DNA of 64,000 nucleotides from Bacteroidota bacterium (GCA_025998875.1 AP024675.1:434001-498000); one strand, 5' to 3'. Positions 1-10,528 are shown, counted from the first letter of the stretch. Notes: generated from the letters alone by a model not told the origin. Made by a program: numbers and translations.

Positions 1-1
1 C

Positions 2-325
2 TGGCCAGGAAATGTGCGAGAGCTCAAGAACGCCGTAGAACGCGCCGTACTCATCGCCGAAGGGCCGGAGATCACGGTCGAGGATCTGCTGCTGGAAAAC
101 CCGCAACTTACAGCTGTCTCCTCTGCCGCGGTCCGGGAGGCCGTCGCTCCGGCTTCGGGATCGGTCGTGCGGGAAATCGTACCCCTGGAGGAGCTCAAGC
201 GGCAGGCTGTCATTCAGGCCTTCGAGGCCTGTGGGCGAAACGTAGATCGCGCGGCCGTGCAACTGGGTATAGGGCGGGCCACCATGTATCGGTTGCTCAA
301 GAAATACCGCCTGCTTTCCGGTTAG
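2..325 (+). CDS. Sigma-54-dependent transcriptional activator, C-terminal fragment
   Basis: The reading frame is open at the left window edge, so only the last 107 residues or so are present. It begins with WPGNVREL, the conserved sensor II region at the end of the AAA+ domain of sigma-54 activators. It ends with a Fis-type helix-turn-helix (NVDRAAVQLGIGRATMYRLL). In this family the AAA+ domain remodels RNA polymerase-sigma54 and the Fis helix binds an upstream enhancer. The sensory N-terminus is outside the window, so the signal is unknown; a response-regulator receiver domain is the usual partner. Its stop overlaps the stop of the convergent M16 peptidase by 4 bp. Confidence 0.93.
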   Translation, partial: WPGNVRELKNAVERAVLIAEGPEITVEDLLLENPQLTAVSSAAVREAVAPASGSVVREIVPLEELKRQAVIQAFEACGRNVDRAAVQLGIGRATMYRLLKKYRLLSG

Positions 326-1560
326 CCCGGCCGAAGCACAACCCCGGAGAAGGCTTCCTCCAGAAAGAGCTCCTGAGCCAGCTGCCGCACCTGCTCCGGG
401 GTGACGGACTCGATCCCGGCGAGTACTTCTTCGGGCGGCACAGGACGCCGATAATAGAGCTCATCTTTGCCCAGGCGCATCATACGGGACTGCGTACCTT
501 CCATCCCCATCCACAGCGCGCCCCTGAGCTGGGCCTTGGCTTGCTCGAGCAGGCGGCTGCTAATCCGCTGCTGACGCAACCGGTCCAGCTCTTGCCAGAT
601 CAAGCCGATCAGGCGATCAAGCCTGCGCACCTCCACCCCCGCATAGATACCGAACTGGCCCCCGTCCTCCCAGCCTTGGTAGAAGGAATAGATGGAATAG
701 CAGAACCCGTATCGCTCCCGGATGTGCTGATTGAGCAACGAGCTCATCCCTCCGCCCAGCAAGATATTGAGTGCGGAGAGAGCGTACTGGCGTTCATCGA
801 GCATGCCCGGCGCCCGAACACCCATGACGAGATGGGCCTGCCCTATAGGCCGAATCTCCTCCCGCCAGGCGGGCCTGTATCCGTGGAGCGGGATCCGCTC
901 CAGCGGAGGCTCTGCAGGGCTCGATAGGGCTCCGAGAACATAACGCTCCAGCAGGGACATTACGGCCGTTATCGAGACCGGACCGGCGATAGTGATAATC
1001 ATCCGCTCCGGCCGGTACTGGCGGGCTCTATAGGCCCTCAGCTCCGCTGGACCCAGCTGGGAGACGGTCTCCGGCCGCCCCACAATGGGATGGGCTAACG
1101 GATGCCCGGCAAACAGGACCTCATCGAAGAGATCAAGCACGAACTCATCCGGGGTGTCTTCGTAGAGGCGCATCTCCTCTAGGATAACCTGGCGCTCCCG
1201 GATCACCTCATGTTCCGGGAAGGTCGGCTCCAGCACCAAATCGGCCAAGAGGTCAATGGCCCGTTCCAGATGTTCGACGAGCACCCGGGCGTAGAAGCAG
1301 GTGTGATCCTTCGTGGTGAAGGCGTTCACATACCCGCCCACGGCCTCCAGGTAGCGCGCGATGTGATGCGTGCGACGCCGACGCGTACCCTTGAAGACGG
1401 CGTGCTCCAGAAAGTGCGAGATCCCCAGCCAGGGTTCCGGCTCATCCCGACTGCCCGTTTGGATCCAGATCCCCACAGAGCAGGTGCCCACATCGGGCAC
1501 CTGCTCCAGCAGTACACGCAGACCTCCGGCGAGCTCCAGGCGCTCCACCCGATACTTCAT
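322..1560 (-). CDS. M16 family zinc metallopeptidase (processing-peptidase-like)
   Basis: A 412-residue protein of the insulinase/processing-peptidase family. The inverted zinc motif HxxEH is visible near residue 50 (ISHFLEHAVFKG), with a downstream acidic helix (EEMRLYED) that supplies the third ligand in this family. Length matches single-chain bacterial members. It follows pnp by about 70 bp on the same strand, the same order as pnp and the M16 gene of Bacillus. I start it at MKYRVERLEL, where family similarity begins; an in-frame ATG at 1602 would add 14 residues. Substrate is unknown. Confidence 0.9.
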   Translation of the reverse strand: MKYRVERLELAGGLRVLLEQVPDVGTCSVGIWIQTGSRDEPEPWLGISHFLEHAVFKGTRRRRTHHIARYLEAVGGYVNAFTTKDHTCFYARVLVEHLERAIDLLADLVLEPTFPEHEVIRERQVILEEMRLYEDTPDEFVLDLFDEVLFAGHPLAHPIVGRPETVSQLGPAELRAYRARQYRPERMIITIAGPVSITAVMSLLERYVLGALSSPAEPPLERIPLHGYRPAWREEIRPIGQAHLVMGVRAPGMLDERQYALSALNILLGGGMSSLLNQHIRERYGFCYSIYSFYQGWEDGGQFGIYAGVEVRRLDRLIGLIWQELDRLRQQRISSRLLEQAKAQLRGALWMGMEGTQSRMMRLGKDELYYRRPVPPEEVLAGIESVTPEQVRQLAQELFLEEAFSGVVLRPG

Positions 1561-1629
1561 GCTCAACCCGGAGGCGGTTTTTGACCGTAGGCGTGTGCGC
1601 ATACCCGCGGCCCCGCTGGAAGGGCGAGC

Positions 1630-4002
1630 TCAACGTCGATGCTTCCCCGGAGAACCGCCCCGATGCCGACGAGCATCCCGGGAAGGGGGCTTTGTGGGGG
1701 AACGGCCCGGGGAAGAACGCCCTTCTCCATTGGAGGAGCCTCCCGTTGTCTGGGCTTCCCCCCCTTCGGAGCGAGGCAGAAGGGATTTCATGCTGAGGCG
1801 GAACTTGCCCCCTTCCTCGATGCGGATCACCTGCACCCGGATCTTGTCGCCCACCTTGAGGTAATCGGAGACGTTCTCCACCCGCTTATGGGCGATCTCG
1901 CTCACGTGCAGCAGGCCGTCCTTTCCGGGCAGGATCTCCACAAACGCTCCAAAAGGCTGGATACTGCGCACCACGCCCTCGTACACCTGCCCCTCGACGG
2001 GCTTGGCCGTAATGCGCGAGATCCACTCAATGGCCTTGCGTGCCGCCTCCGCATCGGTGGCCGCGATCGTGACCAGCCCCTTGCCCTCTTTTTCCTCGAC
2101 GACGATCTCCGTCTTCGTCTCCCGCTGGATCTCCTGGATCACCCGACCGGCCGGACCGATTACCGCTCCGATATCGGATACGTCGATCTCGATCGTGGTC
2201 AGGCGTGGAGCAAACGGCGACAGGTCCGGGCGCGGCCTGTCGAGCACCTGATCCATGATATCCAGGATCCTGAGCCTCCCCTGGCGGGCCTGCTCCAAGG
2301 CCCGGGCCAGCACCTCCATGGAGATGCCGGAGATCTTGATATCCATCTGGCAGGCCGTAATGCCATCCCGCGTGCCGGCGACCTTGAAGTCCATATCCCC
2401 CAGATGATCTTCGGCCCCCAGAATGTCGCTCAGGATGGCCACCTGATCCCCTTCTTTGATGAGCCCCATGGCAATACCCGCCACGGCCTTGCGGATGGGC
2501 ACGCCGGCATCCATCAGGGCCAGGGATCCAGCGCAGACGGTGGCCATGGAGGAAGAGCCGTTGGATTCCAGAATCTCGGAGACCACGCGGATCGTGTAGG
2601 GAAACTCCTCATATGGGGGTATGACGGCCTTCAGCGCCCGCTCGGCCAGGTTACCATGGCCGACCTCGCGCCGGGAGACGCCCCGGATGGGCTTGACCTC
2701 GCCCGTGGAAAAGGGAGGAAAGTTATAGTGGAGCATGAAGGTCTTCGAGCTATCATGAAACAGCTCGTCGATGATCTGCTCATCGAGCTTCGTGCCGAGC
2801 GTAACGGAGGCCAGCGCCTGCGTCTCCCCACGCGTGAATATCGCCGATCCATGCACACGGGGCAGATAGCCCACCTCGCACCAAATGGGCCGGATCTCAT
2901 CCGTGCGCCGGCCGTCCAGGCGTCGGTTCTCCTCCAGGATCATCCGGCGCATCTCCTGATACTCCAGCTCATCGAAGGCGCGCGCCACCTCGGCTGCGCG
3001 TTCGGGGAACTCCGGGGCGCGCACGATAATCTCCTGCTCGGAGAGCACGCCCTCGATGCCCACCTCTTCTTCCACGGGCGTTTGCACCTCCACCGGAGGG
3101 CCTTCTTCCGCTTCCGGAACGGCCACAGGCAGACCGGTAAGCTGCTGGATGATCTCCTCTTTGAGCGCCTTCACGGCGGCCTGATATTCGATCTTCACAT
3201 AGGGACGGTGCAGAATCTCCCGCAGCCGCGGGCGGGCCAGCTCCACGACCCGGTTCCAGACCGCCTCATCCAGCACGGGAGCCGCAAATGGACGCACCGA
3301 ACGCGGTCCTTGGAAGCGTCGCGCCACCAGCTCCAGCTGGGCCTGGCAGAGGCGACGGATCGCCTCCTGGGCGAAGGCGATGCCCGCCAGCATGTCCGCC
3401 TCGGAGATCTCCCGCATCTCGCCCTCGACCATGACGATCGAATCCAGCGTGCCGGCCACCACCATATCCACATCGCTTCTCTGCAGCTCCTCCAGCGTGG
3501 GGAAAAGCACCCACTGGCCGTCCAATCGCCCCACGCGCACCTCCGCCATGGGACCGTCGAAGGGCAGGTCGGAGAGCATAATAGCGGCCGAGGCGCCGAT
3601 CCCGGCCAGCACATCGGCATCGTTCTGTCCGTCGGAGGAGATCACGGTGCAGATCACCTGCACCTCGTGCATGAACCCCTCTGGGAACAGGGGACGGATC
3701 GCCCGATCGATCAACCGGGCCGAGAGGATTTCCTTCTCATTGGGCCGGCCTTCCCGTTTGATAAAACCGCCGGGGAACTTGCCCCCTGCGTAGAATTTCT
3801 CCCGGTATTCGACCGTGAGCGGAAAGAAGCTCTGCCCCTCTTTTGCCGTCTCGCTGGCACAGACGGTGCAGAGCACCATCGTATCACCCAGCCGCACTAC
3901 CGCCGCTCCATCGGCCTGTCGAGCCAGACGGCCGGTCTCGATCTGCAACACCCGACCCGCTCCAATATCCAGAGCCTGCACCCACACCTCTGGTTTTTGC
4001 AT
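1630..4002 (-). CDS. pnp: Polyribonucleotide nucleotidyltransferase (PNPase)
   Basis: About 790 residues: two RNase PH-like domains joined by a helical linker, then a KH domain (IGAVIGPAGRVIQEIQ) and an S1 domain (GQVYEGVVRSIQPFGAFVEI). It ends in a basic, Gly/Ser-rich tail of about 45 residues. PNPase is the phosphorolytic 3'-5' exoribonuclease of mRNA decay. Start chosen at MQKPEVW because GGAGG lies 10 nt upstream; an upstream ATG at 4074 would add a low-complexity leader unlike the family. It follows rpsO, the conserved bacterial order, with a strong hairpin between them. Confidence 0.97.
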   Translation of the reverse strand: MQKPEVWVQALDIGAGRVLQIETGRLARQADGAAVVRLGDTMVLCTVCASETAKEGQSFFPLTVEYREKFYAGGKFPGGFIKREGRPNEKEILSARLIDRAIRPLFPEGFMHEVQVICTVISSDGQNDADVLAGIGASAAIMLSDLPFDGPMAEVRVGRLDGQWVLFPTLEELQRSDVDMVVAGTLDSIVMVEGEMREISEADMLAGIAFAQEAIRRLCQAQLELVARRFQGPRSVRPFAAPVLDEAVWNRVVELARPRLREILHRPYVKIEYQAAVKALKEEIIQQLTGLPVAVPEAEEGPPVEVQTPVEEEVGIEGVLSEQEIIVRAPEFPERAAEVARAFDELEYQEMRRMILEENRRLDGRRTDEIRPIWCEVGYLPRVHGSAIFTRGETQALASVTLGTKLDEQIIDELFHDSSKTFMLHYNFPPFSTGEVKPIRGVSRREVGHGNLAERALKAVIPPYEEFPYTIRVVSEILESNGSSSMATVCAGSLALMDAGVPIRKAVAGIAMGLIKEGDQVAILSDILGAEDHLGDMDFKVAGTRDGITACQMDIKISGISMEVLARALEQARQGRLRILDIMDQVLDRPRPDLSPFAPRLTTIEIDVSDIGAVIGPAGRVIQEIQRETKTEIVVEEKEGKGLVTIAATDAEAARKAIEWISRITAKPVEGQVYEGVVRSIQPFGAFVEILPGKDGLLHVSEIAHKRVENVSDYLKVGDKIRVQVIRIEEGGKFRLSMKSLLPRSEGGEAQTTGGSSNGEGRSSPGRSPTKPPSRDARRHRGGSPGKHRR

Positions 4003-4107
4003 ATCTTCTTTGCCTCCCCCCGCCCGCTGCTGGGTTCCGGCGCCTCCTGGCACATGCGCCCGGGAGGCCCGCATGTCGGGCGGGATGCTCTTTAGGTCTT
4101 ATTCACG

Positions 4108-4140
4108 TCGAAGGGCACCGAATCGCACGGTGCCCTTCGA
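4108..4140 (-). terminator. Strong hairpin between rpsO and pnp
   Basis: A perfect 13-bp inverted repeat (4108-4120 with 4128-4140) around a 7-nt loop begins 2 nt after the rpsO stop. No T-run follows on the transcribed strand, so it is not a textbook intrinsic terminator. In Escherichia coli the rpsO-pnp spacer carries a terminator and an RNase III site used in PNPase autoregulation. A comparable processing or 3'-end-protecting role here is inference. Confidence 0.65.
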
Positions 4141-4142
4141 AT

Positions 4143-4409
4143 TTACTTGCGCAGGTTCAACTGCTCGATCAGCGCTTGGTAGCGTTCGTAGTCTTTGCGC
4201 TTAAGATATTCCAGCAAGCGGCGCCGTTTCCCCACCAGCTTGAGCAACCCCAGACGCGTGGCGTGGTCTTTCCGATGCACGTTGAGGTGCTCCGTCAGAC
4301 GCCGGATGCGCTCCGTAAAGAGCGCGATCTGCGCCTCCGGAGATCCCGTATCCTGCGGGGTGCGCCCGAACTGTTCGAAAATCGCGCGCTTCTGTTCTTT
4401 GCTCAGCAT
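4143..4409 (-). CDS. rpsO: 30S ribosomal protein S15
   Basis: 88 residues, full length for S15, with the typical core [22 protein letters not shown] and the basic helix containing [21 protein letters not shown]15 binds the central domain of 16S rRNA early in small-subunit assembly. It lies 37 nt downstream of ribF and just before pnp. An AAGGGA element is present about 8 nt before the ATG. Confidence 0.98.
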   Translation of the reverse strand: MLSKEQKRAIFEQFGRTPQDTGSPEAQIALFTERIRRLTEHLNVHRKDHATRLGLLKLVGKRRRLLEYLKRKDYERYQALIEQLNLRK

Positions 4410-4445
4410 GCGTACATCCCTTTTTCTTCCGCCTGAGGGGCCTTT

Positions 4446-5393
4446 TCAAGCATGCAAAGGTACATCAGGCCGAAACGATGCGCAACGGGCCCGATCTTCC
4501 TCCAGCTGCCGGCGCAGCGCTTCCGCATCGGGGAAGCGCGCAATGGGCCGCAGATAGGCCAACAGCTCCACCCAGAGCATCTGTCCGTAGAGGTTCCCGG
4601 AAAACTCCAGCAGGTGCACCTCGGCCAGGGGTTCTTCTTCCTGGAACGTGGGCCGGGATCCGAGGTTGAGCATACCTCGATAGCGGACCCCCTCGGAGGT
4701 ACACACATCGACAACGTAGACCCCATACGGGGGTAAGAGTTTCTCCGGGGGCAGAGCCAGGTTGGCCGTAGGAAAACCGAGCTCGCGGCCGCGCCCCTGA
4801 CCGGCAACGACAACGCCGCTGATCCAGTAGGGGCGCCCCAGAAGCTCGCGGGCCAAAGCCAGCTTGCCCTGCTGCAGCGCCCTGCGGATCTGCGTGCTGC
4901 TTACGGCGAGCTCATCGACGTGCTGAGGCGGGATCACCTCCACGGAAAAGCCCCAGCGCGCAGCCAGACGCCGCAGCGTCTCCGGATCTCCCCGGCGCCC
5001 TTTTCCGAAATGATGATCGTATCCCACTACGATCTCGCGCATGCCCAGGCGCTTGAGCAACACCTCGCGCACGAAGGACTCGGAATCCATCTGCGCGAAA
5101 TCCTGATCGAAATGCGCCACGACCACCTGCTCGATGCCCAGCTCGTGGATCAGATAGCTGCGCTCGGCAAGCGTGCTCAATAGCCGAAAAGGTCCTTCCT
5201 GGGGATAGAGCACGGCGCGGGGATGAGGATGAAAGGTGAGCGCCAGGCTACGCAGGCCCAGTGCGCGGGCCCGCTCCCGAACGTGGCGCAAAATCACCTG
5301 ATGCCCCCGATGCACCCCGTCGAAGGTGCCCACCGTCAGGACCGAAGGCGCCGGTTGGGACAGGTGCTCCAGCCACAGATACGCCGTATTCAT
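4446..5393 (-). CDS. ribF: Bifunctional riboflavin kinase / FAD synthetase
   Basis: 315 residues. The N-terminal FMN adenylyltransferase domain has the GTFDGVHRGHQ nucleotide-binding motif near residue 25. The C-terminal riboflavin kinase domain has the FPTANL motif and GVYVV strand. It makes FMN and FAD from riboflavin in the cytosol. The ATG overlaps the truB stop as ATGA, so translational coupling is likely and decides the start over longer in-frame extensions. truB-ribF-rpsO is a common bacterial gene order. Confidence 0.97.
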   Translation of the reverse strand: MNTAYLWLEHLSQPAPSVLTVGTFDGVHRGHQVILRHVRERARALGLRSLALTFHPHPRAVLYPQEGPFRLLSTLAERSYLIHELGIEQVVVAHFDQDFAQMDSESFVREVLLKRLGMREIVVGYDHHFGKGRRGDPETLRRLAARWGFSVEVIPPQHVDELAVSSTQIRRALQQGKLALARELLGRPYWISGVVVAGQGRGRELGFPTANLALPPEKLLPPYGVYVVDVCTSEGVRYRGMLNLGSRPTFQEEEPLAEVHLLEFSGNLYGQMLWVELLAYLRPIARFPDAEALRRQLEEDRARCASFRPDVPLHA

Positions 5394-6109
5394 ACCCCCT
5401 CCCCGGGGCGCAGTGCGCGCTCCAGATCCGGAATCGTCCAGGCCTCCTCGACCCGATACGGACCGATCGCGGTGCGCCTGAGCTCGAGCAAATAGGCGCC
5501 CGATCCCAATGCCCGCCCCAGATCGTGTACAAGCGAACGCACGTAGGTGCCTTTGCCGCATCGGACCTCGAAGCTCACCTCCGGCCCCTCCATATCCAGG
5601 ATCTCGAAGGCGTAGACCTCCACCGGGCGGGGCTCCAGCTCCAGCACCTCGCCCCGCCGCGCGCGCCGGTAGGCGGGAGTTCCGTTGCGCTTGAGGGCCG
5701 AATAGGGCGGGGGCACCTGCTCGATGCGGCCCACAAACCTCCCCACAGCCCGGCGCACATCCTCCAGCCGGATGTGCTCCCAGGGATACTCCTCGGCTAT
5801 CGGGGTCTCCGCATCGTAGCTGGGCGTGACAGCGCCCAGCCGGAACCTCCCCCGATAGGTCTTGGGCATATGCATAAAGCAGGAAAGCGCGCGCGTGGCC
5901 CTGCCCACCCCGCAGAGCAACAGCCCGGTCGCCAGGGGATCGAGCGTACCGGCATGGCCGATTTTGCGAACCCGGAGCCGGGACCGCAACCAGCGCACCA
6001 CATCAAAGGACGTCCACCCGGCCGGCTTATCCACGGGCAGTACGTAGCCGCAATCCGGGACGGACCTCAGGGCGCCCTCGTTACGTTTCTTGACCGGGGG
6101 AAGCGTCAT
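5390..6109 (-). CDS. truB: tRNA pseudouridine(55) synthase
   Basis: About 239 residues. It carries the TruB signature GHAGTLDPLATGLL with the catalytic Asp, plus the conserved DKPAGWTSFDVV strand near the N-terminus and KTYRGRFRLG. It isomerises U55 in the T-loop of tRNAs. The start is uncertain: ATG 6109 overlaps rbfA by 29 nt, ATG 6145 by 65 nt, and neither has a clear ribosome-binding site. I prefer the shorter form. Confidence 0.95.
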   Translation of the reverse strand: MTLPPVKKRNEGALRSVPDCGYVLPVDKPAGWTSFDVVRWLRSRLRVRKIGHAGTLDPLATGLLLCGVGRATRALSCFMHMPKTYRGRFRLGAVTPSYDAETPIAEEYPWEHIRLEDVRRAVGRFVGRIEQVPPPYSALKRNGTPAYRRARRGEVLELEPRPVEVYAFEILDMEGPEVSFEVRCGKGTYVRSLVHDLGRALGSGAYLLELRRTAIGPYRVEEAWTIPDLERALRPGEGV

Positions 6110-6476
6110 CTGAACGGGAAGCACGTTGCTGGCGGATCTGGGCAAAGAGTGCCTCCAGCCGCTCTACGTAATCCTGCGTGTCGTCGTGCAGGAATTCCAA
6201 CTCGGGCATGGTCCGCAGATGATGCCGGATGCGGGCCGAAAGCGCCCGGCGGATTTCCGGCGTCTGTTCCCGCAATCGTTCCAGGGTCACGCGCTGCGTG
6301 GCCGGATCCCCCATGATGCTCACATAGACGCGCGCTATGCTCAGATCGCGCGGCATCTGCACCTTGGTCACGGTCAGCAGCGCATGGGAGACCTCGCGGA
6401 ACTCGGTCTCCAGCAGATCGGCCAGCTCTCGCTTGATCAGCGAGCTGACCCGCTCAACACGCCGTTCGCTGCTCAT
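6081..6476 (-). CDS. rbfA: Ribosome-binding factor A
   Basis: 131 residues. It matches RbfA with [18 protein letters not shown] at the N-terminus and the KH-like core ([29 protein letters not shown]). RbfA assists late maturation of the 16S rRNA 5' end in the 30S particle. Its ATG overlaps the infB stop in an ATGA junction. Together with infB and nusA upstream this is the canonical order. Confidence 0.96.
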   Translation of the reverse strand: MSSERRVERVSSLIKRELADLLETEFREVSHALLTVTKVQMPRDLSIARVYVSIMGDPATQRVTLERLREQTPEIRRALSARIRHHLRTMPELEFLHDDTQDYVERLEALFAQIRQQRASRSDDASPGQET

Positions 6477-9229
6477 GGGGTGCTCAGCGTACGCCTGGTC
6501 TCCACGATTTCGTAGGCCTCGATGATATCGCCCACCTTGATATCGTTATACCCCTCGATGCCCATGCCGCACTCATATCCGGCTGCGACCTCGCGGACAT
6601 CCTCCTTAAAGCGCTTCAGGGAGGCCAGCCGGCCCTCGTAGACGACCACCCCGTCGCGGATGAGCCGGACGCGGTCGTTGCGCCGGATTCGGCCCTCGGT
6701 GACATAGCAACCGGCCACCGTGCCCACTTTGGGTACCTTGAACGTGGCCCGCACCTCGGCCATGCCGGTGATCTGCTCCTTGCGTTCCGGGGCCAGCAGG
6801 CCTTCGAGGGCGGACCTGAGGTCGTTGATCGCATCATAGATGATGGAATACAGGCGGATATCGATATGCTCCTGTTCGGCCAGTTTGCGTGCCGCCGCAG
6901 AGGGCCGAACCTGAAAACCGATGATGATCGCATTAGAGGCCGAAGCCAGCAACACATCGGATTCCGTAATAGCGCCTACGCCGCTGTGGATAATGTTAAG
7001 GCGCACCTCCGGGTTGGAAAGCTTCAGCAGCGCGTCGCTCAGGGCCTCAACCGACCCGGCCACATCGCCCTTGAGCACAATATTGAGCTCTTTGAGCTGA
7101 CCTTCAGCCATCTGGCGGGAGACCTCCTCCAGGGAGAGGTGTTTGCGGCGCCGGAGGTCCTGCTCGCGCTTAATCTGCTGCCGCCTGAGGGCGATCTCGC
7201 GCGCTTCGCGCTCATCGGCCACCACCATGAAGCGATCCCCGGCCTGGGGCAGGTCTTCAAATCCCAGCACCTGCACCGGCGTGGAGGGACCGGCCTCCTC
7301 GACCCGCTGATCGCGCTCGTTGAACATCGCGCGCACCTTTCCATAGGTCAGTCCCGCCACGAAAGCATCCCCCACGCGCAACGTGCCGTTCTGCACCAGC
7401 ACCGTGGCCACCACCCCGCGCCCCCTGTCGAGCTGGGCCTCGATAATGGTGCCCTGAGCCCGACGCTTGGGGTTGGCCTTCAGCTCCAGGAGCTCGGCCT
7501 CCAGGAGGATCTTCTCCAGGAGCACATCCACGTTCTTGCCCGTTTTGGCCGAGATCTCCGCGCACTGGTATTTACCCCCCCACTCCTCCACAAGCACGCC
7601 GTGCTCGGCCAGTTGCTGACGGATGCGATCCGGATTGGCCTCGGGCTTGTCGATCTTGTTGATCGCCACCACGATGGGCACGCCCGCGGCCTTGGCGTGG
7701 TTGATGGCCTCAACCGTCTGAGGCATGACCTGATCGTCGGCCGCCACCACGAGCACCACGATATCCGTCACCTGCGCCCCGCGGGCGCGCATGGCCGTAA
7801 AAGCCTCATGTCCCGGGGTATCAAGGAAGGTGATCTTGCGCCCATCGGGCAAGGTGACCTCGTAGGCGCCGATATGCTGGGTGATCCCCCCCGCCTCACC
7901 GGCCACCACGTTCGTCTGCCGGATATAATCGAGCAACGAGGTCTTGCCGTGGTCGACGTGTCCCATAACGGTGACGATCGGGGGACGCGGCTCCAGGTCC
8001 TCGGGCCGATCGGGCTCCTCTTCCTCTTCGACCTGGAGCATCTCTGTGGTGTCCACAAACTGCACCTGATAGCCGAACTCATCGGCCAGGAGGGTGATCG
8101 TGTCCGCATCCAGACGCTGGTTAATCGACACCGGAAGCCCCAGGCCGAGGCACTTGGTGAGCACCTCCGCCACATCGACGCCCATAAGCTCGGCCAGCTC
8201 CCGGGCCGTGACGAACTCCGTGACCCGCAGCAGACCGGATTCCTGGGCCTCTCGCTGCTGGGTTTCCCGCTGTGCGGCGCGCTCCTCGCGCCGGCTTTTG
8301 CGGATCTTGCCCCGACGCCCCCCGGAGGCGCGCTCTATCTCGGCCATGGTCTGGCGCAGCGCACGCACGACCTCTTCTTCGTCGACAACAGGGCCTTTCT
8401 TCTTTTTCTTCTTCTTGCCCTGCAGCTCCTTTCTGGCCAGCGACAGATCCTCTTCCGGATCCATGGACACGGGGATGCGCTTGCGCTTCTTCTTTTTATC
8501 CTTTCGCTCCGCCTCTTTTGTTGGTGACTCCGCCCCCGCCGCAGGAGTCCTGCCGCCGAGCTTATCCAGATCCACCTTGCCCACCACCTTGGGCCCGACA
8601 AGCACCACACGGCCCCGGGCCCGGATGACCTCATCTTTTTCCTCAGCGGCTTCCTGAGCGGACTCCAGGCCCTCCGCTTCCGGCTTCGCGCCGGACTCTG
8701 CCCCCACCGCGGGCGGTGCCTCTGCTACCTCGGGGACAGATGCGGGCTCTTCCTGGCCTGACTCCTCCATCTCTACGAATCCATCCTCTAGCTCTCCAGC
8801 CGGCTCCGCTGCCTCCACCACCTCTTCCGGTTCTCCCCCGTCCGGAGCCGGCACCTCCGGGGAGGCCATATCGGCTTCAGGCAGGACCTCAGGCAGCACC
8901 TCGGCAGGCACCTCTTCGGGCTCGGAGGCCACCTCCGCCTCTGCGGAGGTGACCACGGTACCGATTTCGGAATCCACGGTTACGGCCTCATGGCGGACGC
9001 GTTTGCGGTACTCTTCCCGCTCACGGTACTGCCTTTCCTTGAGCCGGTGTCGCTCGGCCACCTCTTTTTCCCTGCGGAAGTGGGTTATGATCTCCAGGTA
9101 CATCTCATCGGTAAGCCGCGCATTCGGGTTGTCCTGGATATCAAACCCCTTCTTGCGCAAATGGGCCACGATGGTATCCGTGCCCAGATTGAGCTCACGG
9201 GAAACCTGAAATAACCGCTTGGAAGGCAT
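6473..9229 (-). CDS. infB: Translation initiation factor IF-2
   Basis: 918 residues. The short N-terminal IF2_N motif ([20 protein letters not shown]) is followed by a long acidic, Ala/Pro/Glu-rich linker to about residue 290 that contains poly-Lys blocks. The GTPase domain starts near residue 420: G1 [15 protein letters not shown]3 DTPGHEAF, G4 NKID. Domains II-IV then bind the ribosome and fMet-tRNA. It starts 6 nt after the nusA stop. Confidence 0.98.
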   Translation of the reverse strand: MPSKRLFQVSRELNLGTDTIVAHLRKKGFDIQDNPNARLTDEMYLEIITHFRREKEVAERHRLKERQYREREEYRKRVRHEAVTVDSEIGTVVTSAEAEVASEPEEVPAEVLPEVLPEADMASPEVPAPDGGEPEEVVEAAEPAGELEDGFVEMEESGQEEPASVPEVAEAPPAVGAESGAKPEAEGLESAQEAAEEKDEVIRARGRVVLVGPKVVGKVDLDKLGGRTPAAGAESPTKEAERKDKKKKRKRIPVSMDPEEDLSLARKELQGKKKKKKKGPVVDEEEVVRALRQTMAEIERASGGRRGKIRKSRREERAAQRETQQREAQESGLLRVTEFVTARELAELMGVDVAEVLTKCLGLGLPVSINQRLDADTITLLADEFGYQVQFVDTTEMLQVEEEEEPDRPEDLEPRPPIVTVMGHVDHGKTSLLDYIRQTNVVAGEAGGITQHIGAYEVTLPDGRKITFLDTPGHEAFTAMRARGAQVTDIVVLVVAADDQVMPQTVEAINHAKAAGVPIVVAINKIDKPEANPDRIRQQLAEHGVLVEEWGGKYQCAEISAKTGKNVDVLLEKILLEAELLELKANPKRRAQGTIIEAQLDRGRGVVATVLVQNGTLRVGDAFVAGLTYGKVRAMFNERDQRVEEAGPSTPVQVLGFEDLPQAGDRFMVVADEREAREIALRRQQIKREQDLRRRKHLSLEEVSRQMAEGQLKELNIVLKGDVAGSVEALSDALLKLSNPEVRLNIIHSGVGAITESDVLLASASNAIIIGFQVRPSAAARKLAEQEHIDIRLYSIIYDAINDLRSALEGLLAPERKEQITGMAEVRATFKVPKVGTVAGCYVTEGRIRRNDRVRLIRDGVVVYEGRLASLKRFKEDVREVAAGYECGMGIEGYNDIKVGDIIEAYEIVETRRTLSTP

Positions 9230-9235
9230 AGAAGC

Positions 9236-10489
9236 TCAGCTTTCTTCCTCGTATTCGCCTTCTTCGAATTCTTCCTCCAGGATCCGGTATATCTCGCGGA
9301 CCGTGGCGGCCGACAACCCCGTACGACGCTCCAGCTCGATCTGGCTCAGCCGCAGCACGGAACGCGCTGTATCGCAGCCGATAGCTTTGAGGCGCTCGAT
9401 AACCTCCGGATCGATTTCGTCGGCGAATTCCTCCAGGGGCACATCCTCTTCGCGCTGATCGATATCCCGGTAGACGTCGATCTCGTAGCCCGTCAGAGCC
9501 GAGGCCAGCCGGATGTTCTGCCCCCCCCTGCCGATGGCCAGCGCCACCTGATCGGGTTTGACCAGCGCACGGGCGCGCTTGTTGGCCTCATCGATCTCCA
9601 CCTGCAACACCTTGGCCGGCTGCAGGGCGCGCCGGATGAGCTCCACCGGGTCGTCCGTCCAGGCGATCACGTCGATGTTTTCGTTGTTGAGCTCGCGCAC
9701 AATGGCATGGATGCGCACCCCCTTCATGCCCACACAGGCGCCCACGGGGTCCACCCGATCATCGTGGGAGAGCACAGCCACCTTGGCGCGCTCCCCGGGC
9801 TCGCGGACGATCTTTTTGATCTCCACGATCCCGTCGTATATCTCCGGCACCTCGATCTCAAAGAGCCGCTGCAGGAAGAGCGGATCGGCCCGGCTGATGA
9901 TGATGCGTGGATTGCCGTTGACGCGCTCCACGCTTTTGATCACCGCCCGGATGGTGTCTCCCTTCCGATACCGGTCCTTGGGGATCTGCTCTTTCTTGGG
10001 CAGAATGAGCTCCGTGCGCCCGTGGTTGACCAGCACCTCATCGCGCCGGATCTGATATATGTCCCCCACGACGATCTCACCGATCATCCCGGAGTATTCC
10101 TCGAAGATGTTGTCCTTTTCGATATCCCGGATTTTCTGACTGAGCAGCTGCTTGGCCATGAGGATGAGCCGGCGGTCGAAGTCCTTCATCTGGACCTCTT
10201 CGGCCAGCTCATCGCCCACCTCGTAGTCGGGATCGATCTGGCGGGCCTGGGAGAGCGGAATCTCAAAGACGGGATCCTGCAGCTCCTCGTCCTCGACGAC
10301 CTGACGCACGTGCCATATCTGCAGATCACCCTTGTCCGGGTTGACAATCACATCAAAAGGCTCATCCGTACCGAAACGCTTCCGAAGCATGATCCGGAAG
10401 ACGTCCTCGATGATCGTCTGCAGCGTATCCCGATCAATGCCCTTCTCGCGGGCCAATTCGGCAAAGAGGGATACCAGTTCGTTCTTCAT
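9236..10489 (-). CDS. nusA: Transcription termination/antitermination protein NusA
   Basis: 417 residues: N-terminal polymerase-binding domain, S1 domain (GMIGEIVVGDIYQI), then tandem KH domains (VGACVGMKGVRIHAIVREL and VALAIGRGGQNIRLASALTG). A short C-terminal helix-hairpin-helix-like segment and an acidic EEEFEEGEYEEES tail follow. NusA modulates pausing, termination and antitermination. It sits between rimP and infB. In E. coli NusA regulates its own operon, relevant to the hairpin ahead of rimP. Confidence 0.97.
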   Translation of the reverse strand: MKNELVSLFAELAREKGIDRDTLQTIIEDVFRIMLRKRFGTDEPFDVIVNPDKGDLQIWHVRQVVEDEELQDPVFEIPLSQARQIDPDYEVGDELAEEVQMKDFDRRLILMAKQLLSQKIRDIEKDNIFEEYSGMIGEIVVGDIYQIRRDEVLVNHGRTELILPKKEQIPKDRYRKGDTIRAVIKSVERVNGNPRIIISRADPLFLQRLFEIEVPEIYDGIVEIKKIVREPGERAKVAVLSHDDRVDPVGACVGMKGVRIHAIVRELNNENIDVIAWTDDPVELIRRALQPAKVLQVEIDEANKRARALVKPDQVALAIGRGGQNIRLASALTGYEIDVYRDIDQREEDVPLEEFADEIDPEVIERLKAIGCDTARSVLRLSQIELERRTGLSAATVREIYRILEEEFEEGEYEEES

Positions 10490-10528
10490 ACCTGCTCTGC
10501 ACTCCTTTGCTCTACGTCGTCGGCGGCC

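Noticed and set aside
1639-4095. An 818-codon plus-strand frame opposite pnp
   Set aside because: It is the complement of a well-conserved PNPase gene, has no recognisable domain, and arises from high GC content.
6866-8527. A 553-codon plus-strand frame opposite infB
   Set aside because: Shadow of the IF-2 gene; His/Leu/Arg-rich composition without motifs.
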